DNA from: an uncultured Flavobacteriales bacterium
GTDB taxonomy: Bacteria > Bacteroidota > Bacteroidia > Flavobacteriales_D > Crocinitomicaceae
Length of the DNA stretch: 64,000 nucleotides
Assembly: GCA_913054135.1 (NCBI GenBank)
Contig: CAJXJK010000010.1
Span: forward strand, 113,154-177,153
Reading direction: 5' to 3'
Position 1 is the stretch's first letter. Every line of letters begins with the position of its first letter. This document shows positions 1 through 9,216 of the stretch, one piece after another. The notes beneath the pieces were generated by a model, which worked only from the letters and a program-made list of their open reading frames with translations, made no database searches and was not told the DNA's origin. The position numbers and the translations under genes are program-made.

Positions 1-796
1 AGCAACAACTCAAGCAACTATGAATGACAATTCATTGGGAGGAGGAGAATACATAAGTCAAATCGATTTTTTGAACGCAAATTACGGTCTGGCTTCAAGT
101 TCAGACGGAAGAATATTTAGAACTACTGATGGTGGCGTAAATTGGGATTCAATTCCATCTTCTTTAACTGATACGATAGCTATTACTTCTGTCAAAATTA
201 TTGACGACACCTTAGCTTTTGCAGGATATGAAGGACTTGGGAATAGTGGATTTGGGATGTTAACCTCGACTGATGCCGGCTTGACTTGGGCAACAGATAT
301 AAATACTGCTACTTTTTACTATCCTGATTATTACGAAATGGTGGTTTCAAATCACGATCACTGGTATATGGCGGCAGTTCCGGCTGGGAACTTTGTTTTA
401 GGAGTCATTTTTGAAAATGATGGAAATTCGTGGAATTATTGGAATGTAGATCATGCTGTATATGCAATGGATACCTATTCTGATTCTATTGTTTGGGCAG
501 TAGGAGATAGCGGATATGTTGTGGTCAATGTAGAACCGACTACTTTGAGTATAAACGAAGTTGACAATCAAGCAAGTATTAATGCCTATCCTAACCCTTT
601 TCAAAATGTTTTGATACTAGACTTGACCTCATTTAATAATCCGACAATTAGCATTTTAGATGCTTCAGGAAAATTGGTTGAGCGAATTGAGGAATCTGAA
701 TCTGAGTTGAATTTAGAATACCTTCAAAACGGAATCTATTTCATTACTGTTCAAGATGGATTGAGAAAAGAAGTGACAAGAGTAATTAAGAATTAA
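1..796 (+). CDS. T9SS-secreted YCF48/BNR-like repeat protein, 5' end off window
   Basis: The reading frame is already open at the left edge (codons from base 2), so this is the C-terminal part of a larger protein; the ATG at 20 is probably internal. The visible part has repeats of the type GRIFRTTDGGVNWDSI and GMLTSTDAGLTWAT, typical of YCF48/BNR-type beta-propeller sheets in secreted proteins. The last ~75 residues form a type A T9SS sorting domain: the NAYPNPFQN motif, a beta-sandwich and the ending NGIYFITVQDG...VTRVIKN. The product should therefore cross the outer membrane by T9SS and be surface-bound or released. Its stop codon shares the bases TTAA with the stop of the convergent gene. 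The substrate or role is unknown. Confidence 0.8.
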   Translation, partial: ATTQATMNDNSLGGGEYISQIDFLNANYGLASSSDGRIFRTTDGGVNWDSIPSSLTDTIAITSVKIIDDTLAFAGYEGLGNSGFGMLTSTDAGLTWATDINTATFYYPDYYEMVVSNHDHWYMAAVPAGNFVLGVIFENDGNSWNYWNVDHAVYAMDTYSDSIVWAVGDSGYVVVNVEPTTLSINEVDNQASINAYPNPFQNVLILDLTSFNNPTISILDASGKLVERIEESESELNLEYLQNGIYFITVQDGLRKEVTRVIKN

Positions 797-1569
797 TCCA
801 CTCTTGGCTGATTGTCTTTGCCTTTTCCTAATCCGAAAAGATAGTTCACGCTAAACTGAAAGAATTGGTGTCGTTGAATTGGTGAGCTAATGTCAGAAGT
901 TCTATAATCCATCATACCATACTGGTAGGCAGCATGAAAACCAACCTGATCGTACTGATAACCTATGCTGGTCTTGAATCCTGCGTCAAATCGTCTCAGT
1001 ATTGATGGGTTGCTCACTCCCGTAATAAGTTCTTGATATGGGTCAGGTAAAATGGCTCCCAATTGCCCCGAAGGATCAAGCGTACTTAAATCAATGAATT
1101 GCATAAATGGCGACTGACTTATAGCTATTTCGCTTAATCGTGACTTAAATAAATACGAGCAGTATCCGCCAATTCCTACATTGATGCCTTCCCATTTGAA
1201 ATTTGCCATCAAGGGTATTTCAACAAAGTGTTCGTTATATCTGCTTTCAGTTTTACTATAAGTATTGAAGTCGATATCACCTAGACCAATAGTTTGAGGA
1301 TCAAATCCAAAAATCACCAATGGCACTGTGTCATAAGCTTCAGAGGATTGTTTTTTTTGTGAATAGAAGACCCCACTTTTAATAGACATCCAATCAAAAA
1401 AGTCATATTCAAATGTTGCTCCAGCATACCATCCTGGTTGATATTCTCTTCCGAAATTTGTGGTTTCAACTTTGAGTAAATTCATCCCAACTTCGGGACC
1501 TATATGAATTTTTTGTGCAAATGAATATGTGCCAACAATAAGAGTAAAAAGGAGTAATAATTTTTTCAT
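793..1569 (-). CDS. PorT-like outer-membrane beta-barrel protein
   Basis: A 258-residue protein with a clear signal peptide (MKKLLLLFTLIVGTYSFAQ, cleavage after FAQ). It is followed by alternating aromatic/hydrophobic strands such as GWYAGATFEYDFFDWMSIKSG, and it ends in a strand-rich region, as in the PorT/OMP_b-brl family of Bacteroidota. It lies 18 bp downstream of the 1343-residue T9SS-secreted protein on the same strand, so the two are probably co-transcribed and may work together at the outer membrane. The PorT-like barrel family is large and mostly uncharacterised; calling it the actual T9SS component PorT is not justified. The start is fixed by the signal peptide. Confidence 0.75.
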   Translation of the reverse strand: MKKLLLLFTLIVGTYSFAQKIHIGPEVGMNLLKVETTNFGREYQPGWYAGATFEYDFFDWMSIKSGVFYSQKKQSSEAYDTVPLVIFGFDPQTIGLGDIDFNTYSKTESRYNEHFVEIPLMANFKWEGINVGIGGYCSYLFKSRLSEIAISQSPFMQFIDLSTLDPSGQLGAILPDPYQELITGVSNPSILRRFDAGFKTSIGYQYDQVGFHAAYQYGMMDYRTSDISSPIQRHQFFQFSVNYLFGLGKGKDNQPRVD

Positions 1570-1587
1570 TGGGTTGAATTAATTATG

Positions 1588-4500
1588 CTAAAAATTAGTG
1601 GTGTCAACGGTTCGCATAGCACCATACCATTTGAGGATCCGTTCTCCAACGCCCGGCACATCAATATGGATGATATAAATACCACTTGCTATTGGTATGC
1701 CCCTATCATTTTTAAGCGTCCAATCTTGGAAGGTAGTTGCGTTATCTTTTGAAAGTACTTTTACCAAACTACCTGACATAGTGAAGATTTTGATAGTACA
1801 TCTCTCAGGCAAATTAGTAAACTTGACGCGGTTGTCAATTTGATTGTTTTCGTAAGCTGAGTAGGCGTAATAAGGGTTCGGAACCACATTTATCAGGTCT
1901 AATTTATCGGTTTGTTCATCCAGCACATTGATCGTTGTGAATAAAGAATCAGTCGTGAATCTGTATGAAGGTAAACCTTGATTTTGGCCAGTGAATATTT
2001 CTTCTTGGTATGGATGCGAAATTCGTAATTGCATTCTCGTCTCTGTTTCTAAAACAGTTTTGTTATTCTCTAAAATAGGGGCAACAACCCACATGCAATT
2101 CTTCCAAACTTTATAATAATTACTGTTTTTATCTGGGTCAGAATCATCTAACATATCAATCAAATAATCGGCATGATCATAATAAGGCATTGTGTTATCA
2201 TCTTCAAGAGAATTACCAAAAATGTAAATGAAATGGCTTCCTCCAAAAATTGGATTACCAATATTGTCAATCAATTCTGAGGTCGGGTTCCACAGCATGT
2301 CTTGACCATTCGACCCGCCCAACCAAGAGTTCTCTGCGAACGCAATATTCAGTCTTTCACCGGTCTCAATGTCAATGGCATAACCCGGGAACCAACTTCT
2401 ACCAACTTCAGTTGAAGACTCTGTTCCATTAATATCCTTTGAAGGAGATTTTCTTAATTTCATGATGGATGAACCGCCAATAGTTTGTGAACTATTCCAG
2501 TTGTTTTCTATCACAGCACATTCGGTCCATTTTGATTGATCTTCAGTAAATACCAAATCAACTCCGTGAATGTATGGGAAAGCACTTTTCACTCTTGACA
2601 GATTAAATTGTGTAAACCAACTTGAGTTTGTGGTTTGATCATTTAAATCTTCATCCGGAAATCCAATTGGCATTCCTAAAAAGTCGCGTCCAACTAAATT
2701 GTATGGAGCAGCCATTCCGTCTAAAATCTCTTCGTAAAGTTCATTCTCATCATTGTGATCGCGATACATACAAGGGTCAAAGATTGTTCCTGTAGGTGTA
2801 CAAGGCACATTGTTTATTTCGTCATCAGGGTTATTAATCCCTGACCTAATCCAGTTGGTAGGATAATCGGCATCACTATCATAAATTCCCGATAACCATG
2901 CTTTTGAAGAGTCGGCAAAAGTTAATTTCCCTCCAATTGGATCGGTAAAATATTGCGTCTCAGGTCCGTTTGTATTTTGATAAAGTGACTGTTCTATCCA
3001 TACGGAAATTCCCCATTCAGGAATCAATTGTTCGTTAGGAGCCCTAATGCCATTTCTCGAGAAAACAGTATCGAGAGTAGAGAGATTAACCATAAACCAA
3101 TCGGCATCTTCTAACTCGCCATTGTCATCATGTACCATTGAAATTTCAAATTCTCCTGGCGGAATGTTTAAAGGATCAATGACCTTGATTTGAATTGGAG
3201 ATGCTTCAGCTGTATAAGTGATTTCATTTACAAAATCATTAGCTAAAATGGCTGCCTCTGTCTCTGCTGATAGGTCTGTCCAACGTCCACCATTGCCCCA
3301 GCCATCAATTTTAGTTAAAGCAATTTCATCCCCATACTTAGCGCCAAATGTTGTACCGCCTTCTTCAACAGATGGGTTGTGAGGTATACCTTCGTAAGCA
3401 ATGATTTCTCCAATAGCTGCTTTTCGAGAAGCGAGATACGGTTTCTTTTGGCCATCTAAGGCGTCTGGGTCATTAGGGTCGTAAGTTTTGTACTCATTAT
3501 GGGCATATGAAACAGCCATAAAATAATACCTTTTGAAGTTGATTAAAGTTCTGTCACCAGTGGCAAACTGATCTTCGGTCACTGAGAAAGAATGTCTTAT
3601 ACCTTCATTGCCACCATCTACTTTAATCGTAGGAATTTGAACTCCTAAATCACCATTGAACTCGTAGTTGACAAGTTTAGAAGTGCTGTCTTTCACATCA
3701 CACTGAAATACTAATCTTGCCAATTCAACATTATCTAAATCTGCCGGACTTACAGTTTTATCAGCTAATTGATAAACCTGATATCCTTGAAACCTGTAGT
3801 TGGCATCAAAGTTTGAATCTAAGTCAACATTCGCCAAAAAAGGGTCAAACTCAATGTAATCTTCATCTTTATTGTTCGAAGCTTGATCATTGTAAATTGA
3901 AATGATCAATTCATTTTCCATCTCTTGAATAGACATATCAGGAGCGTGCGGTCCTTCTAAAACTTTGAAACAATTATCAAAAAGTGCTTGTGCTTTGTCA
4001 TCTGCTACTCTCAATGCTTTCACTGATTCAAAAGGGTCTCCTGAAATTGCTCTTGCCCAAGCTACTCCGTATGTAATATTGTTTACAGCTCCTGGTTGTA
4101 AGGTGAACGGCCCAGACGATTGAGCGAATCTTCTATCAAAAGGAACGTTACCCGAAGTTTGTTCGGTCCAATTTGGTTGAGTCACACCAGATGTTCCCCA
4201 TCCTAAAGGGTCTGATTCACCCGGAAACATGTAATTTGAAGTCACTGTAGGAACAGCACCAACAGATGCTGGATGACCTGTTCCACCATAAACGAAAGGT
4301 GTACCGTCTTTCCAATACCCACTTAAATAATTGTAATAATCTTGCCCTGTTTGTGGATCAGTTTGTGCTGCAATTCCACCACCACCTAGGTTGTTGTAGT
4401 ACAGGAATTTACGCATTCCCATACGTTCATTATCAATCACTCCGTCACCATATCCAATTCCCAATCCATCATAAGGCACTCCTTTTTCTGAAATTGCTTC

Positions 4501-5619
4501 GGCATAATTGGTAGTTAGCGGATTATCTTTTCCGTCCACATCTTGGTATGGTCCTTCAAAAAAGTCTATTCCACATGCCGGAGGATTTGCTCCATAACCC
4601 AAATATCCGCCGTCAGTATTGTCTACCGCATTTCCGTTATAGGTGTATCCAAGCCCACGGCTAACATCACATCCTACATAATCATCATTGGGTCCGCCCA
4701 AGGCACCATCAATGAAAATTCCGAAATAAGTATCATACAAGGTTTGAGTAGATTGGTTAACCAACTCATAGTTGTAGAAGGTCATATTGTTGATTTCATC
4801 ATTAGTTGCGAAAGCAAATGCCTGGCATCTAATTTCCATTCCCAAAGGATCTCCTGCCGTTTCAGTATGGATGTTTCCTTTGTCATTCATCACCCACCAA
4901 ACTGTTTCATCACCATAAAGAGTAACGGTTCTGTCGGTAGTGCAGTCTAGTTCTCTTTCAATGTCATACCAAGGATAATCACCATTTTCAGGAACGTAGT
5001 TACCATCCTCATCTCTATCATAAAAAGGAGCCAAATAATAGTTTTGTCCAAGTGAAGGATCGCCATGAGCTGGCCATTCCATTATGGATACAGGAATTTC
5101 ATAATCAGGGTAATTCTCGGCTTGTAAGCTGGTTCCGTTCAATTGATCTTCTTCGCCCATTTTGAACCAAGCATCAAATTCTCTCACTTCATCTTGAGTC
5201 ACTACAAAGTGGCGGTCATACTTTTCACATTCGCTCGGAATAATTTCGGCTTCACCTGTTTCAGTGAGCGGTCCTGCCCAATAGTCATTACCATTTCGGT
5301 AACGCACGGCGGCAATTTTTAACTGACCATTAATGTCAACTCCACCTAACCAAAGTGCTGAGGTGAATAGCGCCATTATACCTGAACCTTTAGGCACCTC
5401 ATATTGAGAAAAGTTTTGACCAGAAATTTGCCATAAGTTTCCACCAGTATGAATCAGTGCTTTCACATTGTTGAACTCTAAAAATGTAGATGCATTGGCT
5501 GGTGTGCAACCAGCAGCTCTGCTGTCGGGCACATTTTCAGGGCCATGTTCTCCTCTAAAAGGCTGGGCAAACCCAATTGAGCAGATAAAAATGAATGATA
5601 GAATTGACAATAGCTTCAC
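1588..5619 (-). CDS. Very large T9SS-secreted protein of unknown function
   Basis: A 1343-residue protein with signal peptide MKLLSILSFIFICSIGFAQ. It is rich in Gly, Asp, Asn and aromatic residues and has no enzyme motif that I recognise. The C-terminus (from about residue 1245, VVPNPYYAYSAYENN) is a T9SS sorting-domain-like fold with the hallmark IKIFTMSGSLVKVLSKD and IASGIYIIHIDVPG strands, but it ends with an unusual extra tail (YGAMRTVDTTNF). Proteins of this size and C-terminus are common in Flavobacteriales and are usually annotated only as T9SS C-terminal target proteins. It is first in a probable operon with the downstream barrel protein. A possible -7 box (TATCTTCG on the minus strand, 5624-5631) lies just before the start. 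Confidence 0.75.
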   Translation of the reverse strand: MKLLSILSFIFICSIGFAQPFRGEHGPENVPDSRAAGCTPANASTFLEFNNVKALIHTGGNLWQISGQNFSQYEVPKGSGIMALFTSALWLGGVDINGQLKIAAVRYRNGNDYWAGPLTETGEAEIIPSECEKYDRHFVVTQDEVREFDAWFKMGEEDQLNGTSLQAENYPDYEIPVSIMEWPAHGDPSLGQNYYLAPFYDRDEDGNYVPENGDYPWYDIERELDCTTDRTVTLYGDETVWWVMNDKGNIHTETAGDPLGMEIRCQAFAFATNDEINNMTFYNYELVNQSTQTLYDTYFGIFIDGALGGPNDDYVGCDVSRGLGYTYNGNAVDNTDGGYLGYGANPPACGIDFFEGPYQDVDGKDNPLTTNYAEAISEKGVPYDGLGIGYGDGVIDNERMGMRKFLYYNNLGGGGIAAQTDPQTGQDYYNYLSGYWKDGTPFVYGGTGHPASVGAVPTVTSNYMFPGESDPLGWGTSGVTQPNWTEQTSGNVPFDRRFAQSSGPFTLQPGAVNNITYGVAWARAISGDPFESVKALRVADDKAQALFDNCFKVLEGPHAPDMSIQEMENELIISIYNDQASNNKDEDYIEFDPFLANVDLDSNFDANYRFQGYQVYQLADKTVSPADLDNVELARLVFQCDVKDSTSKLVNYEFNGDLGVQIPTIKVDGGNEGIRHSFSVTEDQFATGDRTLINFKRYYFMAVSYAHNEYKTYDPNDPDALDGQKKPYLASRKAAIGEIIAYEGIPHNPSVEEGGTTFGAKYGDEIALTKIDGWGNGGRWTDLSAETEAAILANDFVNEITYTAEASPIQIKVIDPLNIPPGEFEISMVHDDNGELEDADWFMVNLSTLDTVFSRNGIRAPNEQLIPEWGISVWIEQSLYQNTNGPETQYFTDPIGGKLTFADSSKAWLSGIYDSDADYPTNWIRSGINNPDDEINNVPCTPTGTIFDPCMYRDHNDENELYEEILDGMAAPYNLVGRDFLGMPIGFPDEDLNDQTTNSSWFTQFNLSRVKSAFPYIHGVDLVFTEDQSKWTECAVIENNWNSSQTIGGSSIMKLRKSPSKDINGTESSTEVGRSWFPGYAIDIETGERLNIAFAENSWLGGSNGQDMLWNPTSELIDNIGNPIFGGSHFIYIFGNSLEDDNTMPYYDHADYLIDMLDDSDPDKNSNYYKVWKNCMWVVAPILENNKTVLETETRMQLRISHPYQEEIFTGQNQGLPSYRFTTDSLFTTINVLDEQTDKLDLINVVPNPYYAYSAYENNQIDNRVKFTNLPERCTIKIFTMSGSLVKVLSKDNATTFQDWTLKNDRGIPIASGIYIIHIDVPGVGERILKWYGAMRTVDTTNF

Positions 5620-5941
5620 GATTCGAAGATATTAAATTTTTGTACACGAAAGCTTCAGATTATAAGCAATTGCTATGAATTTTATGTTGGTCAATAATTG
5701 TGCGAAACGGATTCAATAGCAGCTTAACAATGAGTGCTCATTGCCGCACAAAATTGATGCTAAGAACTAAATGAAGTTGATAAATCTTAAAAGGCTGAAA
5801 AATTCGACTGTAATAACGGCCTTCCTCATTTGGTCTATCTTTCAATTGACAAGCTGTGATCTAAATTATTTTTTCATTTAAATAAGTTATTAGGCTCTCA
5901 TTTGATAAATTAAAGGTACTTTTTTGACCGAATTAGAAATT
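5620..5941. other. Gene-free interval between two divergent genes
   Basis: These 322 bases hold no convincing coding frame. They contain the putative -7 box of the large minus-strand gene (5624-5631) and a 16-bp imperfect palindrome at 5728-5743 (arms CAATGAG and CTCATTG around TG), a possible operator. The A/T-rich leader of the receiver gene follows. The only plus-strand ATG frames are very short. Nothing else was recognised. Confidence 0.5.
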
Positions 5942-6298
5942 ATGAATGTTTTAATAGTAGAAGATAATATGATGACTTCTGTTCATCTAGAGCATATTAT
6001 CTCACAAATTGGAGAACATAATGTAATAGGCTTGGCAGATTGCGTTCCAGCGGCTAGAGAAATTTTGCAGTCGAATAAAATATCCCTAGTTTTTTTAGAT
6101 ATTAACCTTGAAGGTGAAATTGATGGTATAGAGTATAGTAAAGAATTGACAAATCAAGGAATTCCTTTTGTCTACATATCAGCTTATTCAGACCAAGATA
6201 TCTTGGATAAAGCCATCAAAACAAATCCTTTAGGTTTTGTAAAGAAACCCTACAGAACATTAGAGGTTCTTTCAGCCATTAAACTGGCACAAAAATGA
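5942..6298 (+). CDS. Stand-alone response-regulator receiver (CheY-like)
   Basis: A 118-residue single receiver domain. It starts MNVLIVEDNMMTS, giving the acidic pair E7/D8. The phosphoacceptor is D53 in VFLDINLEG, the switch Ser is S80 in YISAYS, and the conserved Lys-Pro is K102-P103 in GFVKKPYR. There is no output domain, so it should act by protein contact or as a phosphorelay intermediate. I chose the ATG at 5942 because receiver domains usually start directly with the first beta strand; an upstream TTG at 5924 would only add six residues. No kinase is adjacent. The nearest histidine kinase in the window is at 54.6-55.8 kb, and no link is implied. Confidence 0.9.
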   Translation: MNVLIVEDNMMTSVHLEHIISQIGEHNVIGLADCVPAAREILQSNKISLVFLDINLEGEIDGIEYSKELTNQGIPFVYISAYSDQDILDKAIKTNPLGFVKKPYRTLEVLSAIKLAQK

Positions 6299-6390
6299 AT
6301 TTTCTTATCGCTTTTTGAGGTTTCAATTACGATTACAATCCAATCAAAAAGAATTTAGAGACGGCAAGCTAAACTGAGTTGTCTTCTAAC

Positions 6391-7215
6391 TTAGAATTCC
6401 CTTACAGGAAATAGTGAGTACCCAGGCATGATTTTGAGCATATTATCAACTGTTGCGCCGCTATTGAAATCGATTCCCATGGCATTTGAAAGTGATGCTT
6501 CATTTGATGAAAAGTATTGTCCTGAAAAGTTATAATGACCTCCAAGATCAATATTCACATAGACACTTCTTAATTCGGCCAATGAAGGAAGGAACCAATC
6601 AGAATAACCTCCTGCTGTGCAGGTGTCACAATAACGGGCCGCACATTCTTGTTGAAAACACTGACCTACAATTTGGGCTGTATTGTTTGCTCCAGCTCCA
6701 AAGGTGGTGTCTAAACCTGTTATGATGGAATCTTGACATCCCCAATCAGTAGTCCAGTTTACAGGTAGCGCCTCCATTCCTCCGCCTTGACCATCTAGGT
6801 AAAATATTAGCCCTCCGCCAGGACCTGTGCTTCCAATTTGAGGAGGTGGGGGAGTAGTCGTAAAAGTTTGTTCTTCCCCTGGAAAAACAGAGCCATTATA
6901 TACATATGGATAGATGGAATATTCCGTCTCTGCTTCCAATCCTGTGATGGTAGCATCTACTGTTCCATTGCTTCTACCTTCAACAGTTTCTGTGACATAA
7001 AAATTATATTGACCGCCTTTATATTTAAAACCTCTTTGAAAACTATTTTCTGATCCCGAAACAAAAAATGTTGCTGTGACATCTACCGAAGTATCTGTGA
7101 CATTTCGAATGGTCATTACGCTTGAAAATTCGAATTGCTCTTTTTCACAAGAAACCATTAAAATGATTAAAGTTCCTAGAGTTAAGATAAATGATTTCTT
7201 TCTTATATTTTTCAT
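6391..7215 (-). CDS. Lipoprotein with FN3-like and Lcl/DUF1566-like domains (copy 2)
   Basis: A 274-residue lipoprotein: signal peptide ending in the lipobox LMVSC, then EKEQFEF. Residues ~30-120 resemble a fibronectin-III-like sandwich (TDTSVDVTATFFVSG, GLEAETEYSIYPYVY, EEQTFTTTPPPP). After a Pro-rich linker, the C-terminal half has the Lcl/DUF1566 pattern: GPGGGLIFYLDGQGGG, YSDWFLPSLAELRSVY and the ending YSLFPVREF. That domain is a C-type-lectin-like fold in some surface adhesins, but no ligand can be inferred here. It is a paralog of the next gene upstream (same order, same CxKEQxEF start), and it is last in the four-gene operon read from ~10.4 kb. Confidence 0.75.
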   Translation of the reverse strand: MKNIRKKSFILTLGTLIILMVSCEKEQFEFSSVMTIRNVTDTSVDVTATFFVSGSENSFQRGFKYKGGQYNFYVTETVEGRSNGTVDATITGLEAETEYSIYPYVYNGSVFPGEEQTFTTTPPPPQIGSTGPGGGLIFYLDGQGGGMEALPVNWTTDWGCQDSIITGLDTTFGAGANNTAQIVGQCFQQECAARYCDTCTAGGYSDWFLPSLAELRSVYVNIDLGGHYNFSGQYFSSNEASLSNAMGIDFNSGATVDNMLKIMPGYSLFPVREF

Positions 7216-7240
7216 TCTTCTGTTGCTAAATTATTTGCCA

Positions 7241-8086
7241 TTAAAAGTCTCGAACCATTATGATGCTGGGCCCTGGCGCCATTGCCTTATCAAAGCCTAA
7301 TGCTGTCCCATCAGCGAAATCTATAGCCCAAGCTTGTTGGATATTGATTTGAGAAGAGGTGTGATACATTTGAGCTGGGACGTTCAGGTATCCCGGGAGG
7401 TATGCGTTTGTATATATTGAATCCAACTCATCTTTAGAAGGTAAATACCAATCTGTATATGTGTTGTACGTAGTATTAGCAACTACATTTGAAGCAGCAT
7501 TTATGCTACCGCAGTATGAGTCAATTATTGTGCCGTTTGCGGCTCCCGAGCCAAAATCTGTGAGGGTTCCCGGAATGTCCACCCAGTCACAGCCCCAAGC
7601 ACCAGTCCATGATGAAAGGTAGATTACTTCTTTTCCGCCTCCTAGACCGTCTGCGTAAAAAATCATCCCATTTGCTGGCCCAGTGTCACCAATTTGGAGA
7701 GCTCCATTGTAAATGAGGTTGGGGGTAAAACTTATTTCTTCTCCCCTGTATAAGTGTCCTGAGCGATATGCATAAGGATGACAATAATAAGTGGTGTTGG
7801 GAGTCAGGTTGGCAAAAGTGTCAACAATCGAACCATTACCTTGTCCGCCATTAATGGTGGTTTCATTATAGTCAAAGTAATGCGATTCGCTCTTTGGAGA
7901 TTGTGAGAATTTTAAACCACGTTCAAATAATCCTTCAGTACCTGTTAAGAAGCATGTGGCAGAAATTTCTACCGAAGTATATGACAGGCTGCGTAAACTT
8001 ATTTTACTGCCAAACTCTTCTTGTTCTTTCTTGCATGAAGTTAGCAGGGAAACAGTTGTCAATAATAGTATGGTCAATAGTTTCAT
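7241..8086 (-). CDS. Lipoprotein with FN3-like and Lcl/DUF1566-like domains (copy 1)
   Basis: A 281-residue lipoprotein with lipobox LLTSC followed by KKEQEEF; the acidic residues after Cys fit a flavobacterial surface-export signal. The N-terminal half resembles FN3 (YTSVEISATCFLTG, NLTPNTTYYCHPYAY). The C-terminal half carries the Lcl/DUF1566 marks GPANGMIFYADGLGGG, YTDWYLPSKDELDSIY and the ending SIIMVRDF. Its ATG overlaps the stop of the upstream CsgG/LpoB-like gene in an ATGA arrangement (8083-8086), which implies translational coupling and a shared task. Its paralog follows 25 bp downstream. The specific function is unknown. Confidence 0.75.
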   Translation of the reverse strand: MKLLTILLLTTVSLLTSCKKEQEEFGSKISLRSLSYTSVEISATCFLTGTEGLFERGLKFSQSPKSESHYFDYNETTINGGQGNGSIVDTFANLTPNTTYYCHPYAYRSGHLYRGEEISFTPNLIYNGALQIGDTGPANGMIFYADGLGGGKEVIYLSSWTGAWGCDWVDIPGTLTDFGSGAANGTIIDSYCGSINAASNVVANTTYNTYTDWYLPSKDELDSIYTNAYLPGYLNVPAQMYHTSSQINIQQAWAIDFADGTALGFDKAMAPGPSIIMVRDF

Positions 8087-9192
8087 ATTTTCTTCTTAGA
8101 TCGGGTAATATTGAATCCAACACTAACACCTATCATTCCGCCACCCTTTTGAGATGAGTGAAAGATGTTTACCGGAATATTAAGTGCTCCCGAGTTAAAA
8201 GTTCGTCCAAAACCAACGATCCATCTCGTGCTAAATTTCGTATCTCCTCTTTTGTCTATGTGCTCTTCGAGACGATAGCCATCTTCTAAATATGTTGTTG
8301 AAGGGAAGTCGGCATCATTTTCACTGAAATAAGCATCTTTAGATCCATAAATCCCTTCTGAATCAAAGAAGCCCGTTGATGTTTTCGTCAATCCAAAACT
8401 TGGCCCAAATGCAAATTCCCATCCTGCTTTTCCGAACCTGAACCCGTTCAAAATACTTAAACTAGGAATCATTTGACCTTGTTCAAGACCAATAAATTGC
8501 GGTATGAATTCAAAAAGCGCGGAGAAGTTTTCTGTTCCCACATATTGAGCTTCAAATTGATAGCCAATCGCAGAGACAATGGGTACAATATCTGCGCCGC
8601 CTTGATTTTCAGCTCGTGTCATATATTCTCCCAAGGTACCATAGGCATAGGCCATTCCAATTCTAGGGCCAGAATTATTAACTCTCGAGTATTTTGAAGA
8701 GGTGATTACCTCATTGTTAAAGGATAGCCTTTTAACAAGGTCTTGATCTGATGGAAGCCCGTGTAATTTTTTTACAACTATGCCAACCATTCGTTGAAGT
8801 TCTTCTTCTTGATTTGCAAATTCATGTGTGGCTGTTTTAATTGCCTCTTTCGCATTCACATCAATAAGTTTGAGGTTCACCACAATCTTATCAGATATCT
8901 TATCGATACTTCCCGAGATGACAAAATCGACATTTAACTCTTCGCCAAATTCCAGTAAACAACCTTTTGCATAACAGTCATCATATTTATCAGGATTTGC
9001 AATTTCGGCCATATCAAATTGGTCAAGAATAGAGTATTTTCTAATCTTAAATAGTTCTAACCTAACTAGAGTGGCTGCTGATGCTGGGTCAGCATATACT
9101 TTATAAGTATTAATATTTGCGACAGCAATTGACTGACCGAATGAGAGGCCTGTTGTTAAGACCAAAAGTGAAAGAATAAGTAATTTTTTCAT
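8083..9192 (-). CDS. CsgG/LpoB-like N-terminal domain with barrel-like C-terminus (copy 2)
   Basis: A 369-residue exported protein (signal peptide ending LSFGQ). Residues ~20-150 show the CsgG/LpoB/DUF2380-type alpha-beta pattern: SIAVANI at the start, RKYSILDQFDM, a two-Cys segment DDCYAKGC, LNVDFVISGSI and KIVVNLKLIDVNAKEA. From ~residue 175 the sequence turns into strand-rich, Gly/aromatic stretches (GYQFEAQYVGTENFSALFE, GWEFAFGPSFGL, GGGMIGVSVGFNI), suggesting a membrane barrel or sandwich. It is a paralog of the upstream gene, 24 bp away, and is coupled to the downstream lipoprotein. Known relatives of the N-terminal fold act in curli export or regulate cell-wall synthases; which applies here is open. 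Confidence 0.65.
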   Translation of the reverse strand: MKKLLILSLLVLTTGLSFGQSIAVANINTYKVYADPASAATLVRLELFKIRKYSILDQFDMAEIANPDKYDDCYAKGCLLEFGEELNVDFVISGSIDKISDKIVVNLKLIDVNAKEAIKTATHEFANQEEELQRMVGIVVKKLHGLPSDQDLVKRLSFNNEVITSSKYSRVNNSGPRIGMAYAYGTLGEYMTRAENQGGADIVPIVSAIGYQFEAQYVGTENFSALFEFIPQFIGLEQGQMIPSLSILNGFRFGKAGWEFAFGPSFGLTKTSTGFFDSEGIYGSKDAYFSENDADFPSTTYLEDGYRLEEHIDKRGDTKFSTRWIVGFGRTFNSGALNIPVNIFHSSQKGGGMIGVSVGFNITRSKKKI

Positions 9193-9216
9193 ATCTAATT
9201 TTTTGAAATTCTTTTT

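Noticed and set aside
4543..4950. A 135-codon plus-strand frame inside the large minus-strand T9SS gene.
   Set aside because: No signal, domain or promoter; antisense shadow of a convincing gene.
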